A DNA stretch of 15,815 nucleotides from CAYONQ01 sp964405375 (lineage in GTDB: Bacteria; Planctomycetota; Phycisphaerae; Sedimentisphaerales; Anaerobacaceae), in NCBI GenBank assembly GCA_964405375.1, contig CAYONQ010000067.1, forward strand, positions 1 to 15,815, in the 5' to 3' direction. This document shows, one piece after another, positions 7,812-13,809 of the stretch. A program made the position numbers and the translations under genes. The notes under the pieces were generated by a model that saw only the letters and a program-made list of their open reading frames with translations, did no database searches and was not told the DNA's origin. Every line of letters begins with the position of its first letter. Within the stretch, counting starts at the first letter, position 1.

Positions 7812-7826
7812 CCCGCCTTTGGCGGG
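7812..7826. repeat. Short perfect hairpin
   Basis: CCCGCC (7812-7817), a TTT loop and GGCGGG (7821-7826). It lies just downstream of the tracrRNA terminator and has no T-run after it. Its function is unknown, and it fits the small dispersed palindromes seen elsewhere in the window. Confidence 0.6.
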
Positions 7827-7836
7827 TCGCAGGCAC

Positions 7837-7880
7837 TGCCCCGATAGGCCTCAACAAGGCCCATCGGGGCAAACCTTTTT
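7837..7880 (+). terminator. Long hairpin with T5, possible second terminator
   Basis: TGCCCCGAT (7837-7845) pairs with ATCGGGGCA (7863-7871), and GGCC (7847-7850) with GGCC (7858-7861) across one mismatch. The loop is TCAACAA. TTTTT follows at 7876-7880 after AACC. It may be a backup terminator for tracrRNA read-through or an independent palindromic repeat. Confidence 0.5.
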
Positions 7881-7924
7881 AGCCCCAAAAATAATATAGA
7901 TTATTGACTTCGTCAATCTAAAAT

Positions 7925-8015
7925 CTCACCCACGAAACACGAAACACTCCCCACAAACCACGAACCACGAAACACTCACCACGATCCATGAACCACGAGC
8001 GACGAGTCACGAATC
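7925..8015. repeat. CACGAA-type simple repeat
   Basis: Degenerate units of ACGAAACAC / CACGAACCACGAA recur across this stretch. Related sequence (TTCACGATTCACGAATCACGA) is found at 12549-12569, where it encodes part of the DedA protein N-terminus. The stretch is non-coding as far as can be seen. Confidence 0.7.
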
Positions 8016-8025
8016 CGTCTCATTT

Positions 8026-8170
8026 TTTCTCATTTTTTCTCTTTTTTTCCCAAAAACGTACCCATTTTTCTCTATTTTTCTCCATTTTTTTCATTTTTTT
8101 GCAATTTTTCTCACTTTTTTCGCGTTTTTTCTCACTTTTTCTCACTTTTTCACCATTTTTCTCACTCCTG
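8026..8170. repeat. Phased T-tract array, predicted curved DNA
   Basis: About 13 runs of five to seven T, separated by short CTCA, CTCC or CTCAC spacers, recur at intervals of mostly 10 bp (range 9-11). One break near 8049-8064 carries CCCAAAAACG. A-tracts repeated in step with the helix turn are known to bend DNA. No promoter or gene is evident inside; the Lys- or Phe-rich ORFs here are artefacts of composition. Downstream, 8171-8433 holds no gene I can support. Confidence 0.8.
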
Positions 8171-8433
8171 TTTTTGTGCATTTTTCTTTTTAAGTTCTTT
8201 TGTAAAAGGGGCTTACGTAAATTATTCAAAAAATCTCATCAATCAACTATTTGATTCTATGTATTACAACATATAGTATATTACCCAATTTCCCCAATTA
8301 TACTTTTACTGCCCGTTTTCTTACAAAAAGAGGGTTTTTGAAATGCCGATTTTCAGTATTGGCAAGTCGTATTTTACCCCGAATCGATATAACTCTATGT
8401 TTTTATGGCAGTTAGGCAAGCAGCAAACTTTTC

Positions 8434-8462
8434 TAAAGTTTTTCAGATATTCTTGTCGATAA
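8434..8462 (+). promoter_or_regulatory. Possible sigma-28 (FliA-type) promoter
   Basis: TAAAGTTT at 8434-8441 matches the sigma-28 -35 region. GTCGATAA at 8455-8462 differs by one base from the -10 GCCGATAA. The gap is 13 bp instead of the usual 11, which weakens the call. It lies 124 bp before the FlgM-like start, a fitting context because flgM is often under sigma-28 control. Confidence 0.35.
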
Positions 8463-8586
8463 CATCGGTGTAAGGCTGTTTAGGGTCCCGAAACGGATTT
8501 ATGGGACATACAAGATATAGTGGTTGGCGTTTTCGGACGAAAATATGGATACTTTCGCCTGTAGCCGGTTAAATAGGGTACTTAAA

Positions 8587-8868
8587 ATGCCGGATTTCGG
8601 TTCCAATAGCTGCGCCGAAGGCCAAAATCGAGGGTCGGATTTTCTGAATGAAAGTCCGATTCGGGATGAAGATTTGCTTATGGAGCAAATACTTGAAAAT
8701 ATCGATACCACGCCTATTGGGCAGGTGTTAAAGAAGATCGCTTCGTTGCCGGAGGTTCGTAGGGAAAAGATTCTTGACGTTCGTCAACAGCTTACCAAAG
8801 GCCAATACGACCTCAATGGGCGGCTGGATGTTGCCCTTGAAAAGGTTCTTAACGACCTTGCCACATAA
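8587..8868 (+). CDS. FlgM-like anti-sigma-28 factor
   Basis: The C-terminal half (IGQVLKKIASLPEVRREKILDVRQQLTKGQYDLNGRLDVALEKVLNDL) has the FlgM arrangement: a helix with R-x-x-K-I-x-x-(L/V)-(R/K), a turn with G-x-Y-x-(L/V), then a helix with A-x-x-(L/M). In that family the C-terminal helices bind and inhibit the flagellar sigma factor. The protein has no signal peptide or membrane segment. I prefer the ATG at 8587 (93 residues), because AGGG lies 9-10 bases upstream and 93 residues is the usual size. The frame stays open to ATG 8545 and TTG 8524, where the extra residues look unconserved. No other flagellar gene is in the window, so the assignment rests on this motif and the possible sigma-28 promoter. 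Confidence 0.65.
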   Translation: MPDFGSNSCAEGQNRGSDFLNESPIRDEDLLMEQILENIDTTPIGQVLKKIASLPEVRREKILDVRQQLTKGQYDLNGRLDVALEKVLNDLAT

Positions 8869-9040
8869 AAAAACGGGGGTAGTTTTAACCTAACTGCGTT
8901 TCCTATTATCTTGCTGTGCGGCGGATGTTATATGTCTCGTGGGGGTATGCCTTAACACCACTACAGAGTGGTCGGTAATCCGTAATAAAGAGATTTCTTT
9001 CAATCTCCGCCTAAATAACCCCCTCACGCTAAATCAGTCT

Positions 9041-9069
9041 GGCCTGAACCGGTAAAACAGGCCCTTTTA
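9041..9069 (+). terminator. Probable terminator between convergent genes
   Basis: GGCCTG (9041-9046) pairs with CAGGCC (9058-9063) around an 11-nt loop, followed by CTTTTAG. It lies two bases past the spoVG stop and 170 bp past the FlgM-like gene. The T-run suits plus-strand transcription. The rest of 8869-9040 holds two 6-bp hairpins (8957-8972 and 8990-9007) and no gene. Confidence 0.5.
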
Positions 9070-9070
9070 G

Positions 9071-9514
9071 TTACGAGACTATTTCAGGAACATCGTTGTC
9101 CGGCTCGTCAAAATCATCGAGCGGTTTATAGCCCGGCTGCTTCGATTTTTCCAACTCTTCTTTGAAGGCGGCCGTAACTTTTTCCTGAATTCTTTGCCTG
9201 CATTCGGCATTAATTGGATGGGCGATATCGGCGTGCAGCTTCATCCTGCCTTTCGCATCTTTTCTCACCCGGTTTTCCGAGAGGGCCGCTCCGCAGTTAT
9301 TGCAGAATTTGGCCCTGAGATGGTTTTTGCCCCCGCATTTTTCGCAATGGTCGCTCATCTTCCTTGAGGGCATAGCAACGAAAAGACCGCTTGTGCCTTC
9401 AATAACCTTGATGTCGCGAACTACAAACTCGTTGTCCATTGTTACTGAGCAAAAAGCTTTTAACCTGTCGTCTTTGTTGTTCACTAATTTGACTCTTACC
9501 TCGCTGATTTCCAT
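9071..9514 (-). CDS. spoVG: SpoVG-family regulator with inserted zinc ribbon
   Basis: SpoVG is a small site-specific DNA- and RNA-binding regulator, best known in Bacillus and Staphylococcus. The N-terminal 51 residues fit the family closely (MEISEVRVKLV, DNEFVVRDIKVIEG, GLFVAMPSRK), and so does DIAHPINAECRQRIQ at 96-110. Between them, where Bacillus SpoVG has only a short link, about 40 residues are inserted containing CEKC at 57-60 and CNNC at 71-74, a CxxC-x10-CxxC zinc ribbon. Total length is 147 residues against about 97 in Bacillus. The tail is acidic (DDFDEPDND). GAGG lies nine bases before the ATG. It starts 22 bp after ispE, so the two are probably co-transcribed; spoVG also lies near ispE in Bacillus. 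Confidence 0.92.
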   Translation of the reverse strand: MEISEVRVKLVNNKDDRLKAFCSVTMDNEFVVRDIKVIEGTSGLFVAMPSRKMSDHCEKCGGKNHLRAKFCNNCGAALSENRVRKDAKGRMKLHADIAHPINAECRQRIQEKVTAAFKEELEKSKQPGYKPLDDFDEPDNDVPEIVS

Positions 9515-9536
9515 TTTCTTTGCCTCGCTTAAAAGT

Positions 9537-10439
9537 TCACCATCTATTGTTTCTCACTATAATGCCTTTGCAACCTGTTCTTTGCTCAAGTTTGCGTTTA
9601 TCTTGCCTGGCTTTCTCTTCGTCGCCGCCTGCCATAATAGAAAACATCGCTGCGCCACTGCCGCTCAGGCAGCACGGGGTAATACCTGCGGATTCAATCC
9701 CGGCTTTCAGCTCAGCAAGCTCCCTATATAAGCTGAAACAGCTTTTCTGCAACATATTTGCGCACATTCCAGATACTAAATCAATTCTGTTTTTCCGGAG
9801 ATGACTATTTATCCGGGCACTGAGCTTTTCATAGAGAGGCCTATCCGGCTTGTAGTTGGTATAAACCCTTTTAGTAGATACATTTACACCCGGCAGTATT
9901 AACAGGGCCGGAAAGTTAAAATTTTCATCTAATTTTTTAATTTTTTCACCTTTTCCCGTGCAGAACGCCAGCGGCCCACCTAAAAAGAAAGCCACATCGC
10001 TTCCCAATCGGCCCGCCAATTCGGCGAGCCGGGCATCCGGAAGTCCTAAATTCAGGTATCTATTAAGCCCGATAAGGGTCGCTGCTGCATCGCTGCTGGC
10101 CGAGCCAAGACCTGAGCCGGCAGGGATATTCTTCGTCAGGGTGATTTTTATGTCGGCTGGTGGGCCGCAGCTTTCCAGCAGCATTTTAGCTGTCTGGTAA
10201 ACGAGATTGTTCTTTCCCGGTGGTGCAGGGTAAGGGCCTGTGCAGGTAAGCTCGACACCGGCTTTCTGAGTTAGCTGGATGAGGATTTCATCGTAGAAGT
10301 TCACTTTGGCCATCACGGTCTCTATCTCGTGAAAGCCGTCGGGACGTTTGCCCGCTATTAAGAGGGACAGATTGATTTTGGCCGGTGCCCGAACCAATAG
10401 CCCATCACCGATAGTTTCAAATTGTTCTTCATCAACCAT
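9537..10439 (-). CDS. ispE: 4-diphosphocytidyl-2-C-methyl-D-erythritol kinase (IspE)
   Basis: IspE phosphorylates CDP-methylerythritol with ATP, the fourth step of the cytosolic MEP isoprenoid pathway. It is a GHMP kinase. The N-terminal motif APAKINLSLLIAGKRPDGFHE holds Lys21, the ATP-binding loop PAGSGLGSASSDAAA is at 106-120, Asp148 lies in GSDVAFFLGG, and the C-terminal motif CLSGSGAAMFSI follows near 260. Lys21 and Asp148 correspond to the catalytic Lys10 and Asp141 of E. coli. The length of 300 residues is slightly above the usual 280-290 because of about ten extra residues at the N-terminus. No strong ribosome binding site precedes the ATG. A TATAAT lies only 14 bases upstream, so the message may have a very short leader. 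It is the first gene of the ispE-spoVG pair. Confidence 0.96.
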   Translation of the reverse strand: MVDEEQFETIGDGLLVRAPAKINLSLLIAGKRPDGFHEIETVMAKVNFYDEILIQLTQKAGVELTCTGPYPAPPGKNNLVYQTAKMLLESCGPPADIKITLTKNIPAGSGLGSASSDAAATLIGLNRYLNLGLPDARLAELAGRLGSDVAFFLGGPLAFCTGKGEKIKKLDENFNFPALLILPGVNVSTKRVYTNYKPDRPLYEKLSARINSHLRKNRIDLVSGMCANMLQKSCFSLYRELAELKAGIESAGITPCCLSGSGAAMFSIMAGGDEEKARQDKRKLEQRTGCKGIIVRNNRW

Positions 10440-10453
10440 AGCTGCTAATTCAG

Positions 10454-10459
10454 ATTATA
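10454..10459 (-). promoter_or_regulatory. Possible -10 element for ispE-spoVG
   Basis: On the minus strand this reads TATAAT, 14 bases before the ispE ATG. No convincing -35 sits 16-18 bp upstream. If used, the transcript would start within about eight bases of the start codon, giving a nearly leaderless message. The gap 10440-10599 holds no gene. Confidence 0.35.
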
Positions 10460-10599
10460 ACAGAGGACTTTGATTCCGTGTATAGAAAAGCTACATTGGT
10501 ACTAAATTAGACGCCAATGCGTTCAATATCAGGATTCTGCAAGATGAAATTGGTTGGTTTGCCTGGGAAAGGTGGGTTTCAATTATTGAAATTGTCGTA

Positions 10600-11046
10600 T
10601 CAATCTTCACCGAGGGTTTCTATGTCCGCCAGGTCTTTTTTTCTTCCCAGGGCCTTTTTGTTGGCAAGGAATTCTTTACGGCCAAGGAAATAAACCGGTA
10701 CATCACCATAAGTTCCCTCTACTTTGCCTGAGTAGGCTTGCTGCCAGGGAACATCCGTTAACGAAGTGAGCAAATCTACACGAACAGGAGGCACACCAAG
10801 TTGGATGACTTTGTCTGGTTGCTGGAAATCTGACTTGTTCAAATCTAAAGAGCCGAAGCCGAATTCTTTAAGGGCAGCTAAAATGCTCTCGGCGTTTTCG
10901 GGGTCGGGTTTTACGAATATATCAATATCGCCGGTGAATCGAGGAGCCCCATGGAAGGCAAGTGCATATGCCCCGACAATAACATAATCTACATTATGTG
11001 CGTTTAATAATGCGAGCAACTCTTTGAAGTCCGGCTGAATTTCCAT
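10600..11046 (-). CDS. MNT/DUF6036-type nucleotidyltransferase
   Basis: This 148-residue protein has the Pol-beta-type nucleotidyltransferase fold signature. VDYVIVGAYALAFHGAPRFTGDIDIFV carries the G-(G/A)-x...D-x-D core with Asp40 and Asp42, and VRVDLL supplies the third carboxylate, Asp91. The C-terminal LGRKEFLANKKALGRKKDLADIETL is typical of small stand-alone proteins of this group. Such proteins transfer nucleotides to tRNA or protein targets in several toxin-antitoxin systems, but the substrate here cannot be read from sequence. The start codon lies inside the preceding 60-residue gene, with a 53-bp overlap in another frame, which implies coupled translation. I am confident of the family and not of a toxin role. 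Confidence 0.85.
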   Translation of the reverse strand: MEIQPDFKELLALLNAHNVDYVIVGAYALAFHGAPRFTGDIDIFVKPDPENAESILAALKEFGFGSLDLNKSDFQQPDKVIQLGVPPVRVDLLTSLTDVPWQQAYSGKVEGTYGDVPVYFLGRKEFLANKKALGRKKDLADIETLGED

Positions 11047-11176
11047 AATAGCACCTTCTTAAGTGCTCAACAGCTGCGATTCGCTCTTGCGGTGTTTTAC
11101 TTAACCAGTAATTCAGGTCATCTTTAACCTTGGACCAATCCTGCAGACTGCATTTTGCAACAACCTTCTCAATCAT
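10994..11176 (-). CDS. Small protein paired with the nucleotidyltransferase
   Basis: A 60-residue soluble protein with a high content of Arg, Lys and Leu. The segment TPQERIAAVEHLRRCYYGNSAGLQRVARIIKRT resembles, from memory, small proteins often encoded just before nucleotidyltransferases of this kind. It is predicted to be mostly helical with no membrane segment. Its end overlaps the nucleotidyltransferase start by 53 bp, a tight arrangement that suggests a functional pair, possibly an antitoxin-like partner. A weak promoter (TTTACT, 17 bp, TAACAT on the minus strand) lies within about 30 bp of the start. No function is established from the sequence itself. Confidence 0.6.
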   Translation of the reverse strand: MIEKVVAKCSLQDWSKVKDDLNYWLSKTPQERIAAVEHLRRCYYGNSAGLQRVARIIKRT

Positions 11177-11412
11177 AGCTATATGTTAATACAATTGCCG
11201 TCCGCAGTAAAGGATATTTTAGAATCTTCAAACGATACTTATACCAAGCGCATCGGCTGCGGCAGTGTGCTGATATTCGATATTAAAGGAAACGTTTTCC
11301 GCCATTTGTTTTTGGATTAACAGAATCGCAAAATCGCTCGTTGACATTATAACAAATTGGGCGTATTCTTGGCAGGAAAATTGGTTAGCGTTTGGCGGAC
11401 AGGGAAGGAATA

Positions 11413-11462
11413 TCAAAAATCAAAGTGCAAAAAGCAAAATGACAAATCAAAATTCAAAAAGT
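11413..11462. repeat. AT-rich AAAATCAAAGTGCAAAA dispersed repeat spanning a start codon
   Basis: The sequence TATCAAAAATCAAAGTGC continues as AAAAGCAAAATGACAAATC. A similar stretch (GCAAAAATCAAAGTTAAAAATGC) occurs at 14891-14913. The repeat covers the first codons of the pentapeptide gene. The preceding gap (11177-11412) contains no gene I can support. Confidence 0.55.
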
Positions 11463-12188
11463 GAGAGCACTCAGCGGCGGTTCAGTCAAAAGCAATATGA
11501 TATGCTCAAACGCTGCTCACAAAACAGAGATATGACTGAGTGGAACGAGTGGCGAAAAAAACATCCTGATAAAGATATTCTTTTGGAAGGTGCTCCTCTT
11601 GGTGAATGTTATCTTGAAGGTGTTCACCTTGATCTTAAAGGTGGGCACTTAATCAACCAAGACGGTACGATTGATAATTCGAAAAAAGTGTGCAGCAAGG
11701 TCTTTCTTAAAGGAGCACATTTTAACCATGCCCATCTGGAAAACGCAGCACTGATGGATTCCCACTTGGAAGAAGCGAATCTAAGTTTTGCTCATCTGGA
11801 AGGTGCGGGTGTCAGTTATGCTCATCTAAATGGAGCGGTATTCCAACATGCAAAGGTCAATAGCTCCACTTCATTTTGGGAGTGTAAAGTTAACCGATAT
11901 TGCAAAAACAATAAGTTTACAAATTTTAGTGGTGTTGCTTTAGACAATGCAAGCATAGATCCAACGACGAAGCAGCTTCTGGAATATAATATCAGGCGGA
12001 AGAACTGGAATGAATGGTATAAGGAACATTGGGTGTTGAGATGGCCGGTTCGTGGGTTTTTTGGAATTAGTGATTACGGTCTGCGCACGTGGCGGATAAT
12101 AGGGATGTTCTTTATACTTGCAGGTGCTTTTGCAGCAATTTATGCAAACTGTGCCTGCTGGTTTCCCCGGGCATTGTTTGTGATTTAA
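11439..12188 (+). CDS. Pentapeptide-repeat potassium channel, N-terminal part (frameshifted gene)
   Basis: Residues about 50-150 are a pentapeptide-repeat region with many A/G-H-L-x-x-A or A-N-L-type units (GAHFNHAHLENAALMDSHLEEANLSFAHLEGAG), expected to form a right-handed beta helix. After a linker rich in Trp comes a membrane segment at about 221-241 (IIGMFFILAGAFAAIYANCACW). The frame then ends early. The pore loop and second membrane helix continue one frame back in the next entry, so the intact protein would be a two-helix ion channel of about 344 residues with a cytosolic pentapeptide domain. The break lies at TTTCCCCGGG (12162-12171). One extra C would restore WFPPGIVCDL. The annotated ATG lies in an AT-rich repeat with no ribosome binding site, so the true start may be further in. 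Confidence 0.8.
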   Translation: MTNQNSKSESTQRRFSQKQYDMLKRCSQNRDMTEWNEWRKKHPDKDILLEGAPLGECYLEGVHLDLKGGHLINQDGTIDNSKKVCSKVFLKGAHFNHAHLENAALMDSHLEEANLSFAHLEGAGVSYAHLNGAVFQHAKVNSSTSFWECKVNRYCKNNKFTNFSGVALDNASIDPTTKQLLEYNIRRKNWNEWYKEHWVLRWPVRGFFGISDYGLRTWRIIGMFFILAGAFAAIYANCACWFPRALFVI

Positions 12189-12472
12189 CGGTAGAGCCGC
12201 ATTTGCCGATATGGCACTATGGCTTATTGGTTTTTATACGGCCTATCTATTTTTCTGTCGTTACAATGACAACGCTCGGATTTGGTGATATGTACGCTAA
12301 TGCACAAAGTATCTGGGGACACGTATTATTAACGGTTCAGGTGATTTTTGGTTATGTTCTTTTAGGTGCGCTGGTAACGCGGTTTGCGGTCTTGTTTACG
12401 GCCGGTGGTCCAGCAGGGAAATTTTCAGACGAAGAGAAGGAAAAACCACAGAGGCAACAGAGAAAAGAATAG
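12089..12472 (+). CDS. Pentapeptide-repeat potassium channel, C-terminal part (pore and TM2)
   Basis: Real channel sequence begins at about 12165; codons before that are the other frame of the first membrane helix, so the nominal GTG start is not credible. The segment holds the pore helix and selectivity filter SVVTMTTLGFGDM (filter TLGFGD, encoded by 12272-12289), typical of K+ channels with GFG in place of GYG. A second membrane helix follows (HVLLTVQVIFGYVLLGALVTRFAVLF). Together with the preceding frame this makes a two-transmembrane channel subunit that would act as a tetramer. The C-terminus is short and charged (EEKEKPQRQQRKE) and is encoded by repeat-like sequence (CCACAGAGGCAACAGAG), with the stop codon at the edge of a dispersed repeat. 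Confidence 0.8.
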   Translation: MADNRDVLYTCRCFCSNLCKLCLLVSPGIVCDLTVEPHLPIWHYGLLVFIRPIYFSVVTMTTLGFGDMYANAQSIWGHVLLTVQVIFGYVLLGALVTRFAVLFTAGGPAGKFSDEEKEKPQRQQRKE

Positions 12473-12497
12473 ATTCTTCGCTGCGCTCAGAATGACA
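12471..12497. repeat. Dispersed AGATTCTTCGC...GAATGACA repeat
   Basis: This is the inverted counterpart of the copy at 3793-3818 with one internal difference. It begins inside the stop codon of the channel gene and fills half the gap to the DedA gene. Confidence 0.75.
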
Positions 12498-12531
12498 AAG
12501 AAAAACGGGAAATGACAGTTAGGAATATCGA

Positions 12532-13206
12532 ATGTCGGACAGTGAAACGATTCACGATTCACGAATCACGAACAACGAAATCGCCTGGTGGCACTGGCAC
12601 AGGCGGTTGTATAACTGGGTGGTTCACTGGGCAGATACGCGTTTCGGAATTGTGGCGCTTATTGTGCTTGCTATAACCGAGCCGATATGCGTGCCGATTC
12701 CTGCGGACGTGCTTGTTATTGGTCTTTGTCTGGGCAAGCCGAGGCGTTCTTTGCGATACGGTCTTATCTGCTCATTCTTTTCCGTTCTTGGCGGAACGAT
12801 TGCCTTTTCTCTCGGCCTGGCTGTCGGCGGTGAAAGGGTCGTCAATTTCTTTGAGCAGATAAGCTTCGGGCCGATTGATTTGGGTAACAGGGCGCATCAG
12901 GCGCTCGAAATTTACCGGCAATACGACTTCTGGGCGATTGCCATCTCGGCCTTGACGCCCGTGCCGTATATGCTGTTTAGCTGGGTCGGCGGGATGGCAA
13001 AGGTGTCGCTTTTAAAATTCGTGGGTATAAGCGTGATATTCAGGACGATGCGGTTCGGCGGCGAGGCGCTGCTTTTTTATTTCCTCGGTGAAAAGGCCCG
13101 CCAGCTGATAGAAAAGTATTTCAACATTGCCACGATTGTCGTTATCATATTGTTGGCTGTCGTGGTTTATGCAGTGAGATGGCTGGGTCATATATTTGTC
13201 GGCTGA
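12532..13206 (+). CDS. DedA/VTT-family membrane protein (YqaA-like)
   Basis: A 224-residue integral membrane protein of the SNARE-associated/VTT family. Members act in the inner membrane as lipid-phosphate flippases or in membrane homeostasis. Motifs include ITEPICVPIPADVLVIGLCLG with the conserved Glu and Pro pairs, a glycine-rich segment (VLGGTIAFSLGLAVGGERV), and ALTPVPYMLFSWVGGMAKVSLLKFVGISVIFRTMRFGGEALLFYFLG, matching the family's conserved pattern with basic residues before the last helices. A final hydrophobic helix lies at about 198-217. The start is backed by AGGA nine bases upstream. Residues 3-16 (DSETIHDSRITNNE) come from CACGAA-type simple repeat, so the N-terminus is unlikely to be conserved. 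The AMMECR1 gene starts two bases after the stop. Confidence 0.9.
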   Translation: MSDSETIHDSRITNNEIAWWHWHRRLYNWVVHWADTRFGIVALIVLAITEPICVPIPADVLVIGLCLGKPRRSLRYGLICSFFSVLGGTIAFSLGLAVGGERVVNFFEQISFGPIDLGNRAHQALEIYRQYDFWAIAISALTPVPYMLFSWVGGMAKVSLLKFVGISVIFRTMRFGGEALLFYFLGEKARQLIEKYFNIATIVVIILLAVVVYAVRWLGHIFVG

Positions 13207-13208
13207 AA

Positions 13209-13772
13209 ATGAACGATACTCAAAAACAGACACTTCTAAAGATTGCCCGCGATACGGTCGAGGCGGTTATCACCGGCAGGGCGCTTCCGAAGCCCAAATC
13301 GGACGACCCCGAGCTAAATGCCCATTGCGGCTGCTTCGTAACGTTGAAAAACCACGGCCGATTGCGGGGCTGTATCGGCCAATTTGTCTCTGATGTGCCG
13401 TTGATTGAGTTAGTCGTTGAAATGGCAAAGGCGTCGACTACCGGCGACCCGCGTTTCTTTGCCGACCCGATAACCGCCGACGAGTTAGAACAGTTGGATG
13501 TTGAAATTTCTGTTCTTTCGCCGCTGCAAAAAACCGACGACCCGCTGAGCTTACGTCTTGGCGTTGACGGCATTTATATAAAGAATGGGCGTGCATCGGG
13601 TTGCTTTCTGCCCCAGGTGGCGGAAGAGGCCGGCTGGGGCAAGGAGGAGTTTCTCTCATATTGCTGTGCACATAAAGCTGGTCTGTCGCCTAACGCCTGG
13701 AAAGACCCGGATACGGAGGTTTATCTGTTCACCGCAGAGGTATTCGGCTCACTTTTCAAAGATAGTCGTTAG
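13209..13772 (+). CDS. AMMECR1 domain protein
   Basis: The 187-residue protein shows the AMMECR1 hallmark LRGCIGQF near residue 50, after FVTLKNHGRLRG, followed by DPRFFADPITADELEQLDVEISVLSPL and GVDGIYIKNGRASGCFLPQVAEEAGWGKEEFLSYCCAHKAGL. All are strongly conserved in the family. In prokaryotes AMMECR1 proteins often occur with Memo and radical-SAM partners, but neither is in this window, and the biochemical role is not settled. I place the start at the ATG at 13209, two bases after the DedA stop; the frame is open upstream to 13179, but that part overlaps DedA and is unconserved. Translation is probably coupled. The last residues (DSR) come from a GATAGTCGTTAG direct repeat that continues past the stop. 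Confidence 0.93.
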   Translation: MNDTQKQTLLKIARDTVEAVITGRALPKPKSDDPELNAHCGCFVTLKNHGRLRGCIGQFVSDVPLIELVVEMAKASTTGDPRFFADPITADELEQLDVEISVLSPLQKTDDPLSLRLGVDGIYIKNGRASGCFLPQVAEEAGWGKEEFLSYCCAHKAGLSPNAWKDPDTEVYLFTAEVFGSLFKDSR

Positions 13773-13809
13773 GGAATAGTCGTTAGTGAATAGTGTTTGG
13801 TAGCTGATA

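Noticed and set aside
7669..7872. Minus-strand ORF of 67 codons over the tracrRNA
   Set aside because: It overlaps the tracrRNA anti-repeat, hairpins and terminator, and its end is just translated anti-repeat sequence.
7988..8254. Phe-rich and Lys-rich ORFs across the T-tract array
   Set aside because: Low-complexity sequence gives open frames without stops; no start signals or plausible protein.
8957..9007. Two 6-bp hairpins downstream of the FlgM-like gene as terminators or riboswitch
   Set aside because: Neither is followed by a T-run and no riboswitch core motif is visible; too weak to call.
11228..11416. Minus-strand ORF of 62 codons in the gap before the pentapeptide gene
   Set aside because: No ribosome binding site, no recognisable family and unremarkable composition; kept as non-coding.
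12162..12171. Programmed -1 frameshift site in the channel gene
   Set aside because: The run does not fit the X-XXY-YYZ slippery heptamer in the zero frame. A one-base loss in the C-run or a sequence error is simpler, though not excluded by the sequence.
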